A stretch of DNA of 64,000 bases from Botryotinia globosa. Its lineage: Eukaryota; Ascomycota; Leotiomycetes; Helotiales; Sclerotiniaceae. The position numbers and the translations under genes were made by a program. Location of the stretch: assembly GCA_014898425.1 (NCBI GenBank), contig RCSZ01000016.1, forward strand, positions 620,001 through 684,000, in the 5' to 3' direction. Under the pieces are notes generated by a model. That model had not been told where the DNA came from. It was given only the letters and a program-made list of their open reading frames with translations, and did no database searches. Shown here piece by piece: positions 21,853 to 33,765 of this stretch. Numbering within the stretch: position 1 is the first letter of the stretch; the number at the start of each line of letters is the position of its first letter.

Positions 21853-22956
21853 CTTGGCTTGTTAATTGTGTATATAAATATGATCAATTAACAATTTTAC
21901 CGTTTCGTACGAATATATGAACTCAATAATCCGACGGCTTTTATATGATTTTAAAATACAAACTTAGAGAAACAGAAAGATCGAAGGCTTCGAAGCAGGA
22001 AGTTATTTCGGGAACGCATGAAGCGGGGTACTTCAATCCGGCCTCAATGATATCTTAAGTAGGTATGCACATGAATTTGTTGACCTCTCATCACACTGCA
22101 CACTGCGTAATGAAACAAAGCGGGTAGATGATGCATCTTAGATCTTGAAAGGATCAGTTTCTTGTAATTGACAAATCGAGTACTGAAATTCGCATTGTTC
22201 CAAATCCACAATTAGATGAAGCAGATGCTAGATACTTATAATCATGCCCTACTGATCTTTGTTCATTCTGCCTGAATATGTGGCACCATTGTCCATCATA
22301 CTCTGAGCCCAGGGTTATATGTATACTCATGCATATGTGAAACTGTAGAACTTGATCTTTCGTCCATATACGAGAAAAGAATAAGAGCGATGTAACACTG
22401 ATAGAGAATGTCTCTGAGATTGTCACGCTTAGACCTGCTTCATCCAGCAATGCGAAGGAACTTGTGTAGGTCTAATGGAGTTTATATTGAGAACTGTAGT
22501 GAAAATATTAGAGTCAATGTGAATAAATCAAAAGTGAGTAGCATCTTTAGTGGTGTTGAATACTTGCTAGCTCGAGATCATGCAGGTGACAATGTGACTT
22601 GCACCGGCATGAAACAAAACCAACACCCGTTGGCCGAGAACGAATAATCCACTGTCCCTGCTCGTTTCCTCCCACCATATGGTCTTACTAGCTCACCGGT
22701 CCGCCGAAGCCTGTTTGTATTCTACATAGTAATATCTTCAGCAAACTGCGACACCGTTAGACGAAGACCTCGCTAGGCTCAATACTTACATATTCATGTT
22801 AAATAAATGCAAGATTTCCATATTCAACACTCAATGATTAATCGAGAATTCTAAACAATCTGGACATCTTGAAGTTCAACCTCGCAAGTAAAAATCATCG
22901 AATCATTGAATCGTGAAGAATATAACCTGTCAGCCCAATTTGGTCACGCTCTACGT
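21853..22956. other. Intergenic, no supported gene
   Basis: About 1.1 kb lies upstream of the SAP-like gene, up to the inverted-repeat element. Short open frames (for example 22154-22450 and 22408-22647) have no recognisable features. Composition is normal until about 22990. Confidence 0.55.
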
Positions 22957-24384
22957 TAACCGATATCCCTACATCTTGCACAACCCTGTATCTTGCACAC
23001 TTTTATTTCTTCTAAAAATAACATTTCAAAAATAATATATAATCAACTAATTATTATATTCTATTGAAAATTATAATACAAATATTGTAATATTATTTCT
23101 TTTATATAAAAAAATAAAATTATAATTGTGATAATTATTAATAAAATAGAAATTCTGATATTGAGTTTATTGAGATAAGAATATTATATATTAATTTATT
23201 TAATAATAAAAATAATAAAGTTTGTTTTTAGAATGTTTTTATATAAATTTGAAAATATTTTAATATAAAGAATCAAAAAAAGTTATATTTAATATTAAAA
23301 ACTCGAAATTATATTAATATATATTAAGATTTCTAATAATTAGTTTTGTTTTTAATAAGAATCTTTAATAAATTAAATATTTATAATATTTTAAAAAGAA
23401 ATTAACTATGATATATTATTTCTATATTAATATTAATATTGAAATAATAAAAAACTATATTTTATTATATATTTATATATATCTTTTTTTTAATTAAAAA
23501 TATCAATATTTAAATATTAGAATTATATAATTAACAATAAAGAATTTTTATTGAAATATATTTTGAAAAGAAATTTTGAGTATAATTTCAATTTTGAAAT
23601 CAATAAATAATAATTAATATTATAAAATTAAATTTAAATTGAATTTAAATTTCAAAATCCTTAGAAATATTATATAATTTGAAGACTTTTTGATAAATAA
23701 AATTCTTTTAAAAAAGAAAATATAATATTTTTAATTAAAAAAAGATATATAATAAATTTCTTAATTAAAATATTAAAATGATTTATTTTAATTATTATTA
23801 TTTTCTTTTATATATTTTTTTATAATATAATTATTAAAATTTCTAAGTAATATTTTATTTTGATATTATTTATTATTATTATATTATATATTTTCTAATA
23901 TATAAAAATATAGCTTTATAAATTAAATTTAAATATCTCATTTTTAAAAAAATTTTATAAATAAATATATTATAATATTTTAAAAACAATTATTTTTAAA
24001 CTATTTTTTTTTCTTAAAGTTATATAAAATTTAAAGTTTTATATAAAACTTGATTATTTATATTTTTTGGAATTTTAAATTTTCAATTAATAATAATAAT
24101 AAAAAAGAATATAAAAAACTATTTTTTAATTATATAATTTATTTTAATATATAGTTTTTATTATATTATTAATATCTTAGAATAATATTATTGAAAATCA
24201 ATTAATATTTAATTCAATATTTCAAATCTTTTAAATTTTTAATATTTTTTTTGAATAAATATAAAGTTTTATTAACTTAATTTTGAAATTATTATAATGA
24301 TATTTGAATTTAAAATTGATTTTTGATTTAATAAGTTAAAATATGCAAGATACAGGGATGTGCAAGATGTAGGGATATCGGTTA
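22957..24384. mobile_element. 1.42-kb TIR element with TA duplication, Tc1/mariner-like relic
   Basis: Inverted repeats of 39 bp lie at 22959-22997 and 24344-24382 and differ at one position. They begin ACCGATATCCCTACATC, and TA flanks both ends (22957-22958 and 24383-24384), as for Tc1/mariner/pogo insertions. Each repeat contains two similar 16-bp boxes, CCCTACATCTTGCACA and CCCTGTATCTTGCACA (the second is complete only at the left end). The interior is almost pure A+T with stops in all frames and no transposase. Size fits a mariner element. It could be an autonomous copy wiped out by RIP or a non-autonomous AT-rich element moved in trans. Confidence 0.8.
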
Positions 24385-25000
24385 TACCTTGTCAACACAT
24401 CTGAATTGTATTTTTGCCGAGATATCCGCTCACTCACTAACAAAACCTCGACTACTTAGTAGGTATTTGTTAACACTCGTACGAGTTGCGCATTATCTAT
24501 AAAAATCGAGATGTTTATAAGCCTGTCACATTAAGCAAATGCTTCTTTCACATTTTCCCATGGGGAAATCACCGATGAAAGTCTGGCGCAAGCATTTTCT
24601 CAATACGGTGCGCGAAGTCCAAAACAATTGGTTGCGCTTCCTTGCCAGGTAGGTAGCAGTTAAACGCGGATAAATTGCAGAAAAGACATCTTTTTCGCAT
24701 CTAATTTTGGCGCAAATAACACTGTTGCGACTGATAGAATACCTATCACTCATACATGCGCGCTCCTACGTTTCTCACTGAGATGAATGCCTGTAGCGCG
24801 AAAGACTATCCATCTAGTCGTCTAATCTTTCCATATTAATATATCCAGATACTGTGCAGGTATTATTTGGGTAGCACACGCAGTCTTTCTGAATGATACT
24901 CCTCCGTAAAACTTAATGTAAGAGTTCTGGCCTCTGCTCATGGCACACCGTGACGTTTTGTGACATAATCCCTGCAAAATTCGGGTTTTTCTATATAAAC
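24385..25000. other. Intergenic between two repeats
   Basis: Normal composition. The minus-strand open frame at 24526-24753 (75 codons) has no domain and no transcript-like signals; it is left out as a gene. Nothing else is recognised. Confidence 0.5.
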
Positions 25001-25395
25001 TAAGATATTATATAATTTCTCTAAATCTTTATATCAAATTATAGGACTTCTATAATAAATAATTCAATATAATATTAATACCACTAAAGAGTTTCCAATT
25101 TATTTTTAAATATTTTTATTAAAAAGTTGTATAAGTTTAGTTGAAAAAATTTAGAATTTTTAACTTGTAACGCTTTTCCCATATAAAATAAGCGAATTTT
25201 CTGAAAATTTTCATACTTCTCACTTTATTCCTTTGAAAATATAATTCAATTTTTTTTTAATTTTTTCAATATTTTAAATAATTCTAAATCTTTTTGTAAT
25301 ATAATTTTCAGGTTTTTCCCATATAATAATAAACAAACTGGGGTATAAAAGGCTGAATAATTGTATATTTTAGCCGGAAAAGCATTACATGTGCC
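25001..25395. mobile_element. Short decayed AT-rich repeat with small inverted ends
   Basis: The tract is AT-rich and partly homologous to 3340-3540. A possible short element lies at 25166-25389, bounded by TGTAACGCTTTTCC and its near-complement GGAAAAGCATTACA (one transition apart). TTTTTCCCATATAA occurs twice, inside and near the left end. This looks like a small non-autonomous element or the end of a longer one; boundaries are uncertain. Confidence 0.5.
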
Positions 25396-26010
25396 ATAAG
25401 CAGGGGCTAGAACTCTTACATACACTGATAGTTCCACGTACGCATACAGTATGAGAAGAACGAATCAATTTTTAGAACAGTATGAAACCCAGCGAAAGAT
25501 GTCGATGTGAATATTACATTGACACTTGTCCATATTTGTCTGACGTTTCGATGACTATCCTGAGAATTGTGGAGATATACTTTGGGGTGTCAGAATGTGA
25601 CATAAGTCCTAGATTTGATATCTAATTAGGTGCGAAAAGAAAATTGGCAAGTTCCACAAAAAATTACGTTCGCAGGGCTTTTCAAGTGCTGCGAATTTCA
25701 GGAGTAACAGTCGCAAAAAAGCAGAAAATTGATGAGTACACGTCTAGTACCATGCTAATAATAAATGCGAAGTAAAGACATTGCATTTTTTGAGATGCTC
25801 GCTATGCTACATTCGATACAAGTAACCTCCGTCATTATCATCATCCAATCCCCGTAATCTAGATGCCAATATTTCACTGTATAATATAGCATATACCTAT
25901 GAAGCCTTCCCACCATGTACTTCCTTATTTTATTGCATATATATCCACCCTAACAGCGACTTTGCTCCTGATATTACTTACAGACTCGGAAATGCCACCA
26001 CTACCTGCGT
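25396..26010. other. Intergenic, 3' flank of the WD40 gene
   Basis: About 600 bp without a coding signal; it should include the 3' untranslated region of the minus-strand WD40 gene. Nothing else is recognised. Confidence 0.55.
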
Positions 26011-29000
26011 TCAATCTGCTATATACCGTCCATCTGATCGATAGTTTTTAGACCGCCTGTTACCAAATATCTCTATCTTTGGGCCAACCTCATACTCGAA
26101 GTCATCATCCGCTTCGAGCTGCGCCCTATCCTCCAATAATTGCCTGCGAGTAATTGGTTCCAGCATGTCGAACTCAAGACTTAGAGATAGATTATTCATA
26201 TGAGCAATAAGATCTGAACTTTGCGTAATGTTCGGTAGTATTGAAAGGGGCTGGGGTGCCATTTTTACATGTAGATCATGCTGCTGTCGAGCTTGGTAGT
26301 ATGGTAGTAAGGGTTTGGTGCCATCTTGATCTTCGTGTGCATCGAGACGATAAAGGCTAGTCTCGTGATAGTTTGGACCTTGAACTGCACCAATAGCAGG
26401 ATCTGTATTTATAGTGATAAATTTGCTCTGAACAAAATGGTTTGATATTCCAACCCCTGTGTCAGGAAAATCTTGTATAATGTAGTTGTCCGGAGGATCA
26501 GGCTCCGGATGGTGCTTGATTAGCCTGGGACCTCTGAGATGCGAAAGAAAATGATTGTTTTTGCTAGGCTGGACCCTGAATGAATCATCAGTCTCTTCGA
26601 AGTCGGAATACTCCAGTTCAGGATCATCTTCACTGCGTGTCAACAAATGGACTTTTCCTGTCGCATCGCCAATGATAAGTTTGGAAAAGTCCGAAGAAAA
26701 TGCGCCGGCGCCAATCCCACCAGAAGCCGCTAGTAATTCGCGGACAAATGCTTTTCCGGGCGGTCTCTGAATGTTCCAGGCCTTAACTCTGCCATCAGAA
26801 GCACCGGTATAAAATCGGTCAGAAGTTTCTCCCCAAGCAGCAAACTTAACGCCGGTGTCCGCAAGTTCACGAGGAATATCATGATAGGGGTTATCAAGCG
26901 ATTCTTTGATTTATTAGCATGCTTATTTGCAAAAGGAAGTTTCGATCCTCACCTCCATGTGGAAGAACATGAATTGCATCGTCGTCAATCGCTCCAGTGT
27001 CCCACACGTAAGTATTGCCATCAGTACAGCTAGCCGTTACGTAGCACTGATGAAAGCTATTTGGCCTGTGAATATGTTAGTCACTGCATCGAAGATCGAA
27101 AATGCCGACTTACATGACTGTTAATTCGTTGATATCCATGGCAGGGCAATCGAGAACTCTAATTGGATAGAAAGCGGTATAATTGTCATTGTCGGTTCTT
27201 GCTGCAAATAATCTAACTTGCGTTTTTGCCTCGCTTTTGAAAGAGCCGTAAGAAGAGGTTGCGGCGATGAAGGTTGGTTTGGTAGGATGCCAGACGACTT
27301 CAAACACATTCTGGGCACGAGCAGAAGCAATGGGAACCTTGGAACCATCAAAGGCATTCCACAAGCATAACTCTCCACTATTTCTCTTGTCTTCTGGGAT
27401 ATCAACCTCATCATTGCTAAATGAACGGGGTGAGTAGCCAACCAGTAAAAGATTCGAAACACTGTCTGCTTTGCCCCATTGGACGGTAGCAGGGTAGTAT
27501 GCCCATAAATTGTTATCGTGCAACTCACGGGCTTGCTCGGCCGCTTTCTCGCCATTATACGTGTGGAAAGTCGATCCACTTATGTTGTCACTATTGAGGC
27601 GATAAATACGAACAGCGTCATTGTAAACATCAGATGCTGTAGCCACAAGATCATGGTGCTCCGATGTTGTGACGAAATTGACTTTTCCTTCGTGCGGCCA
27701 GGTCCCCAATATATCCATTGACGATCCAGTGTCAGATGGCGACACCCTCCAAACCTTCACAGTCGCATCAAAGCTTGCGGTAAAAGTGAGGCCACTATTG
27801 TGGCTATGGGATATTGCCGAAATAGAAGTGTAAAGCCAAGGATCCTGAGTTTGCCTCATAGAGTCAAGAGCATTCTCAGCATTATCTCTCACATTCACAA
27901 TTGGCCGTGCAATACGGTGATCTGGCATTGCATCCAAGGTCTCTTTGGAAACAGAACCAACTACGAGATTACCTGGTTTGTTGTATTGCATATTGTGGCT
28001 ATCAGAATGTGCAGTAGCACCACATACAAAAGCATCACTACTTGTCCAACTGATGGCCCAAATGTCACCGCAACAATCTGTCCACTCAACCTTTCTTTGC
28101 AATGAGTCCTCAAGGGCAGAATTAATCTCTCGTACGTATGATTTATGACCACCGCAGGATCGAACGGGGGCCATGCCGTGTACTTCACGTTGACCTAAAA
28201 GCGCAGAGAATTGTCTAGGAGACTTTTTAGGACCTACCACAAGGGTTCTTGAATTCATTGATACTTCGCCATTAGCGGCGTCTCTGAGGAAAGCAGCCAA
28301 TGATTCTTGTCCACGACTCTGAATAAGGCCCTGGCTGGGATCCTCACAGGGGTGCGATATCAATAACGAGACTAATTCAGGTACTTCTAGCGTCTGCTTT
28401 TCCATGAGTAGTGCCATGCTTGGCTTCCCTCTCAGTTGTGTTTGCGCTTTCAAAACTTTGCGTACAATCGATAGTTCTTCATCACAGAAGTCAATGTGGT
28501 AGACGCGCCCGAGAAGTACCTCTCTTTCTTGATCAGAGACGCGTTGGAGGCCACGGCGAATTCTCTCACGGCCCCTAGCATCGATATATGGCCGTGGCTG
28601 TCCATCTATAGTTTTACAGAAGGAATCTGTATCATGAGAAGATTTTGTATCCACTAGATCAAGGGTCGTCTCAACGTGCACAGTTTCGTTGTTAGCTTGC
28701 TTGAAGGTAGCAAAACTCCCACTCTCTGTCTTGGGTAGAGAGTCGTTTTGCAGAAACTGAATGTCTTTTGAAGAAGAATCTAGCTCTGTTTGAATATGTT
28801 GAGTTCGAGATCGCGTGCCTCTTCTCGGAAGAGAAATATTGTTTGTTTTCTTGACTTTTCGCTCGTCCCCATGTGTGCTAGAAGCATCAACATCCTTGCT
28901 GAAGGATGTTGCTGGGCCCAGACTATATGCAACAAACTCGTCTACGTAATGCTTGACTTTCTCTGATATCACAATCACATCTTCACGCGATAGTTCATAT

Positions 29001-30025
29001 CGATTGAGGTTTCCGAACATAGGACTGTCCACAAGTACACCAGCAACTGAAGTGCCAATCTCATGGAGTTTCTTTGGGTCTATTGTTTGCTTGTGGCGCA
29101 CCATCGCAGCATTGATATGAATAAACACCTGGTCGTGGATCGTCTCCGAGAACCTATCATTGGCCTGTGAAGATACAGAAGTAGGTTGAGAGATGGGGGA
29201 TTTCGAAGACTCGCTGATGCTCGAGGTCGCTCGTTTAGGAGGTAGTATAGCTGGCATCGAAGCTCGTCGGGATGTAAATTCTTCGATATCCTGAGTGTGT
29301 CTGATGTAGTGCTGAGTGGAGTCCTGCTCCGTTGTCCCTCTCGTCGACCGTCTAACTTTGGGGGCATTTTCAATCGTAGGGTGCAGCTCTTTATGAGAAA
29401 CATTTTGTTGGAGTTGCCCGTTGGGATGTTGAGCGAAGTCGTGGCCAGCCATTCCCCTCTTTGTCCACTGCCTGGGGGCTACATCTTCGATTGTGGGCTG
29501 CAAACCCTGACTTGAGCTAATCTCTTCCGGTGCCCTCGAAATCCGCCTTCTCTTCGGAGCATGTTCTATTTCAGAGTGTGGCTCTTGGTTAGACCGTGTG
29601 CTACTGTCTTTGTTCCCTTCCTGATCTCGTCTTTTTATCGCAGATGTATTGGAGGACAGTGCTATATCTCTAGGTTGAGTAGGTCTGGTTGCGAGAGTAG
29701 CGCCTGGTAGTATCGGCGCATAAGTGAATCCATTAGGGGTAGGCATTGAAGCTCCTTTTGACTCTGAATTCTTTGGTAATATTGGCACAAAGTGATTGTC
29801 TGATTGAGAATTTATATATGGTCGCGAATTTCCAGTTGAAGGCGCTGGAAATGTCCCAGGAATTATCAGGCCATGATTTGACGGCAGCAGAAAAGGCGCA
29901 TTCGGGATTTCCTCGTCGTCTCCTGTTAAATCGATCACCAAGGGACTAATATTTCATAAGTCGCGTGTGCGAAGTTGAGAGGAAATATTGACTTACGCTT
30001 GTCGCGTCATGGGAGCCGGTGCCAT
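26011..30025 (-). CDS. Large WD40-repeat protein with N-terminal SUMO-interaction-like motif
   Basis: CDS complement(join(26011..26903,26953..27065,27114..29945,29997..30025)), 1288 aa, introns 49, 48 and 51 nt. The first exon is only 29 nt (MAPAPMTRQ) and joins in phase to PLVIDLTGDDEEIP; without it the frame would start at an internal ATG (29941). PLVIDLTGDDEE is a textbook SUMO-interaction motif, a hydrophobic core followed by acids. Residues about 20-430 are disordered, Ser/Thr-rich. The C-terminal half has WD40-type blades, for example FTASFDATVKVWRV, GELCLWNAFDG, TASCTDGNTYVWD and YTGASDGRVKAWN, giving roughly one seven-bladed propeller, then an acidic tail. No catalytic motif is seen. 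A scaffold role in the nucleus is inferred; I cannot name an orthologue with confidence. Confidence 0.87.
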
Positions 30026-30866
30026 GGAGCAAGAATCAAAACGCGGTCCGTAGGGAGATACCGAGGTCCCATAATATGCGGCAGCAGCAAAAGAGATTCG
30101 TGGAATTTAAGAGTTGAATTCGAATTCAAGGGTGTTTGCAGATGTACATGGAATAATAATAGGTCTGAGAATCATAACACTGATGTTTGGCAATGCCTTA
30201 TCGTTATCGACATATACATCTAGAAAGGGAAAGGGATCACCGAATGCGGGGATCACCTGATCTTGACGAGATACAGCCTTGCTCTTATAAATGCAAGGCT
30301 GACACTTCACCAATCTCACTACCAACTATTGTATCATCTACTAGGTTATTCAAGCCTTCTAGCCAGCTTGGCATTGTTATGAAAGTTTGTCCGGTGGTCT
30401 TTGGTGATGTTGCGATGGCATATTAGATACAACTAAGTGTTGACGCAAACTTAAGTCTTCGCACGATGATGCTGCTTGGCTTGGCTTTACGGTCTCTGAG
30501 AAATGCAAATTTGCCAACACAGATAAACGGAGCGACACAATCATGACTGACCGTTCTTCCGGAGCTACCTATACCTTCAGGCTAAGGATAGTTTAGCTTG
30601 GGGACAGAAGTCAGAGGTGTTTGTATAGCACCAAGAACTAGGAACATTGACACTTTTATAGATTTCACAGTATTACTTCACCGATCAAAGCCTGTGGGCC
30701 AGAGATATCATTCACAGAATCTCACCATAATAGTCCTATCGCATTGACATCTCATAGTAGAAAGCTCTAATATCTGAAGGGTTGTACTAGATTACAAAGC
30801 CAAGGGGTGTATCCAACTGTCCATATTCGCGTATATGGTTGATGATCTGGATGCTAGGTAGATTCT
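30026..30866. other. Intergenic, no supported gene
   Basis: About 840 bp lie between the WD40 promoter and the 3' end of the ABM gene. The palindrome TTGAATTCGAATTCAA is at about 30114. Open frames here are short antisense chance frames. Nothing else is recognised. Confidence 0.55.
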
Positions 30867-31254
30867 TTAAACTGGAACTTCAACCTCCTTGCTGATATCC
30901 AACTCCTCATGTCTTCGGAGATCCATTGGTTTTCCCAAGAGTGGAACGACGTATGGGTCGAAAGTCTTCCAGTATGGGTTCTCGAGGTGGTACTTTTGAC
31001 TCTGCAATGATAAAATTAGTATCATGTTGATAGAGATATGGCATATGGGACCAAGCTGCACATACACTTTCTTGTTCGAATCTCTCTACAATGGTAAATG
31101 CTCTAGGGTCGTGGACATCTTGCATGACAATCCAGTCAACAGTTTCCTTGTCCTGTTTGTAGACTCGGGATGCTTCAATGAGCTTGGCCTTGATGCGGGG
31201 TATAGATTCTGGGTTCTCGTTGGCATAGAGATGAACGGTCAAGGTGTAAACCAT
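30867..31254 (-). CDS. Small ABM-domain (antibiotic biosynthesis monooxygenase-like) protein
   Basis: CDS complement(join(30867..31001,31066..31254)), 107 aa, one 64-nt intron (GTATGT donor, TTGCAG acceptor, phase 0). It is a ferredoxin-like alpha-beta barrel half: VYTLTVHLYANENPE strand, helix IPRIKAKLIEASRVYKQD, WIVMQDVHDPRAFTIVERFE, then the spliced SSQKYHLENPYWKTFDPYV ending the domain. ABM proteins are small dimers; some are cofactor-free monooxygenases, others stress-related with unknown activity. The HLENPYWK segment is where many members have the conserved substrate-pocket His. There is no signal peptide. Substrate is unknown. The gene stands alone between WD40 genes with no biosynthetic neighbours. 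Confidence 0.87.
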
Positions 31255-31888
31255 TTTGAAGATATTACTTTGTCAGGGCTGTTATGAGCGGTTGACAGTG
31301 TAGAGCTTGTGAATGTTTTGAGGTCAAGAGTCAAGTTGTTAATTTGTAAAGTTCAGACTTCTTGGAAGGGAAAGAGAAGTTTTGGAGGAGCTGCATTAGG
31401 CTTGAGCTTGTAGCTTAACCTTAAATGTGGAACAAGAGAGGAAGGGCCGATGAATGGAACACCAAAATCGAATACGGAGTATATACTTTGAACAGAGTAT
31501 GTGTATCCCACCAAAGAGATGTCAATCCGCATACTTTTTGCTTTCCCAATAAAGATTCAGTATCAATTACAATTCACCCAAGCTTCGAGAAAGCCTCCTG
31601 CGATGTGTTTCACAAAACATTCACACTTTCAAAGTCCCGTGAGCCAAACCATTATATTGGTGATATCACGTGATATCAAATAACTTTTTATTCATCGTCA
31701 TTACTGCCGTTGATACTCCGTAGGGCGTGCCAAATTGGTTTCAATCTCCTAGTCCCTTTTTACCGTTACTCTACGTCACATACTCGTATAAATTACAAAA
31801 TCACAAATGTAAAATCCGATTTACTTCTCAGACAAGTACCCAAAAGTTACCTAGTTATCTGAACAATCCACACGTTGAGGTTATTAAC
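31255..31888. promoter_or_regulatory. Divergent intergenic promoter region
   Basis: 634 bp lie between divergent start codons (ABM gene minus, DCAF4-like gene plus). A palindromic ATATCACGTGATATC-like stretch sits near 31662 and may be a binding site for a bHLH-type factor (CACGTG core). No gene is supported. Confidence 0.45.
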
Positions 31889-33765
31889 ATGAAGTCCAAT
31901 ACTTCTCAAGTACCAGAGCTTCCAGGATACTATTACGGTACCTCAACCTCATCTGAACATCACAATATTGATTGACTCGCAATTTACTGAAATTTCTTTT
32001 AGATAGCGAAAAGAAAAAGTATTTCAAGATACAGGCAAATGCACCATCAGGCTCTGCATATTCATCTCACGACGTAAAGAGACGCAAGCTTGATGACGAG
32101 AATAACAAAGCCGAATCTTTAAGGGCTCAGCGGAATGTTGGCCGTATCAAAAGAGCAAAGATCCTGGAGTCCCCTATGGCTGGTGGATTTTTATCTAGAG
32201 AATTCGGACAGCCTTGCTTGAACACTGCTGCTGCCTCCTATTATGCTCAAAGCCTCTCCACAGCGTTTGCGGTTGATTATTACCCACAGGACAACCGAGC
32301 AAGCGGCGCCTACCTTTTCGACGTGAGTGGGTATACTAATGCGTCTGATGCCAAAGTTCTTATGTCTTATGGTACGTTTACCAATTCAATGTTTCAACTC
32401 GTATTCAAGAACCGAATGGTCGTTCAGAATTGAATCCTTTCTCTCAGATGTCCTAAGCCAATTTTGATAGGCAAACTATTGCTCTGGCATGCGCTGTAAT
32501 TCGTTCATCATGCAGAGCTAATACGATTTCATCCATGATTTATTCATTCACTGACAATCGCTAAGCTGCCAATAATACCATTCTACACCTATCATACGAC
32601 TATGGAAAGAAAGCAAAAGACAAAACACGAGTACCTAATGTGTTCGGATCTCATTTTAGATTTCAGAGATCCTACAACCTGGGGTTTCCACCAGGCCAAT
32701 CCACTTCTGTCAGTGCTAATGAGTCAATTGGGCACGTTGTGACAACATGGTCAGGTGTACCCGCATCTAGAGCAATCGTAATTAGTCCTTTTCCCCCGCC
32801 TGAACTCAGACGTAAGTCATTCCAGAACTTGTTTGCGTGTGAACAGACTGAAAGGCCAATCTATTCATTACTTTGTTCTGCTCATCCAACCTCTATTTCT
32901 ACTATTTAGATTGTGTATGGATACGGTTAACATGACCTCAGCTCATCCTATGAAATCCGACATCCACCTCAGTCCTGGGACCAAGCGAGGTCCAGTTGAT
33001 ATCCTATCATCCGCCTCAGCACCTGCAAGTTCCCCGGATTCATTTGTCGTTGGTACGAGCAAAGGTATCCTTCGGATCAATCAAAATATGGATATGTCCT
33101 GGATTCGGACCCTCAACACAAAGGACCAGTATTACAGCGATGTATTCGCAGTGCAGTATCAGTCAAATCACCAGGATATCCTCCTAACGGGTGAACGAAG
33201 AGGCATCCTCAGTCTCTTAGATCTCCGAATATCCCAATCTGGGCCCATAGCAAAGATTCAACACACAAGTGGCATTGCGAAAATCAAGTCTCTCGACGAA
33301 TACCGCGTCCTTGTTGCAGGGTGTGCATCCGATCTTTGCCAATACGATAGACGATTTATCAAGCCAAATACTCACCTCACACACACATTAAAGCACACTA
33401 AGAACACTACAGCCCCTACAACACCTTATCTGAATTACCCCAATTACCGAAACAACGGCCGGCTGAACATTGGACTAGACGTTGACCTTGAGCTTGGCAT
33501 TATCGCAGCTGCAGATGACGTTTCGACAACAGCCGCCGAAGCAAGAATCAAGATCTTCTCTCTACACGGAGCGCAAGTTTTACACGAACACATAATTCCA
33601 ACAGATGTTCCCAGTATGGGTTGTGTGAAATTTGTACAGGATACGTTCCACGAACCCAAAAGTATCTGGGCAACCTTTGCACAGAAGATCGTGCGGCTCT
33701 CGCTTGATGATAATCATAAAATTCCATCGTTCAAAGCGAGTACTACGTGGCCCTCGGGAGTATGA
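31889..33765 (+). CDS. DCAF4-like WD40 protein
   Basis: CDS join(31889..31937,32003..32371,32566..32811,32942..33765), 495 aa. The N-terminus ELPGYYYDSEKKKYFKIQ matches the LPG-F/Y-Y-D-x-x-K-x-x-Y-F signature of DCAF4/WDR21, a substrate receptor of CUL4-DDB1 ubiquitin ligases. It is followed by SAYSSHDVKRRKL and a basic helix seen in fungal members. The C-terminal half shows weak WD blades: DSFVVGTSKGILRI, ILLTGERRGILSLLDLR (a DxR-type end), VLVAGCASDLCQYDRR and ELGIIAAADD. Introns 2 (194 nt) and 3 (130 nt) were placed by reading phase: GCTAAG at 32565 and CCTCAG at 32941. A start at the ATG 31889 is favoured. Protein ubiquitination is inferred from the family. Just past the stop a different frame stays open for about 80 codons. 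Confidence 0.8.

Noticed and set aside
27518..29949. Several plus-strand open frames over the WD40 gene
   Set aside because: Antisense shadows of the long minus-strand coding frame, without own splice signals or motifs.
32640..32742. Alternative frame FRDPTTWGFHQANPLL in the DCAF4-like gene
   Set aside because: It stops at 32742. The other frame stays open through the strong GTAAGT donor at 32812 and joins in phase on both sides.
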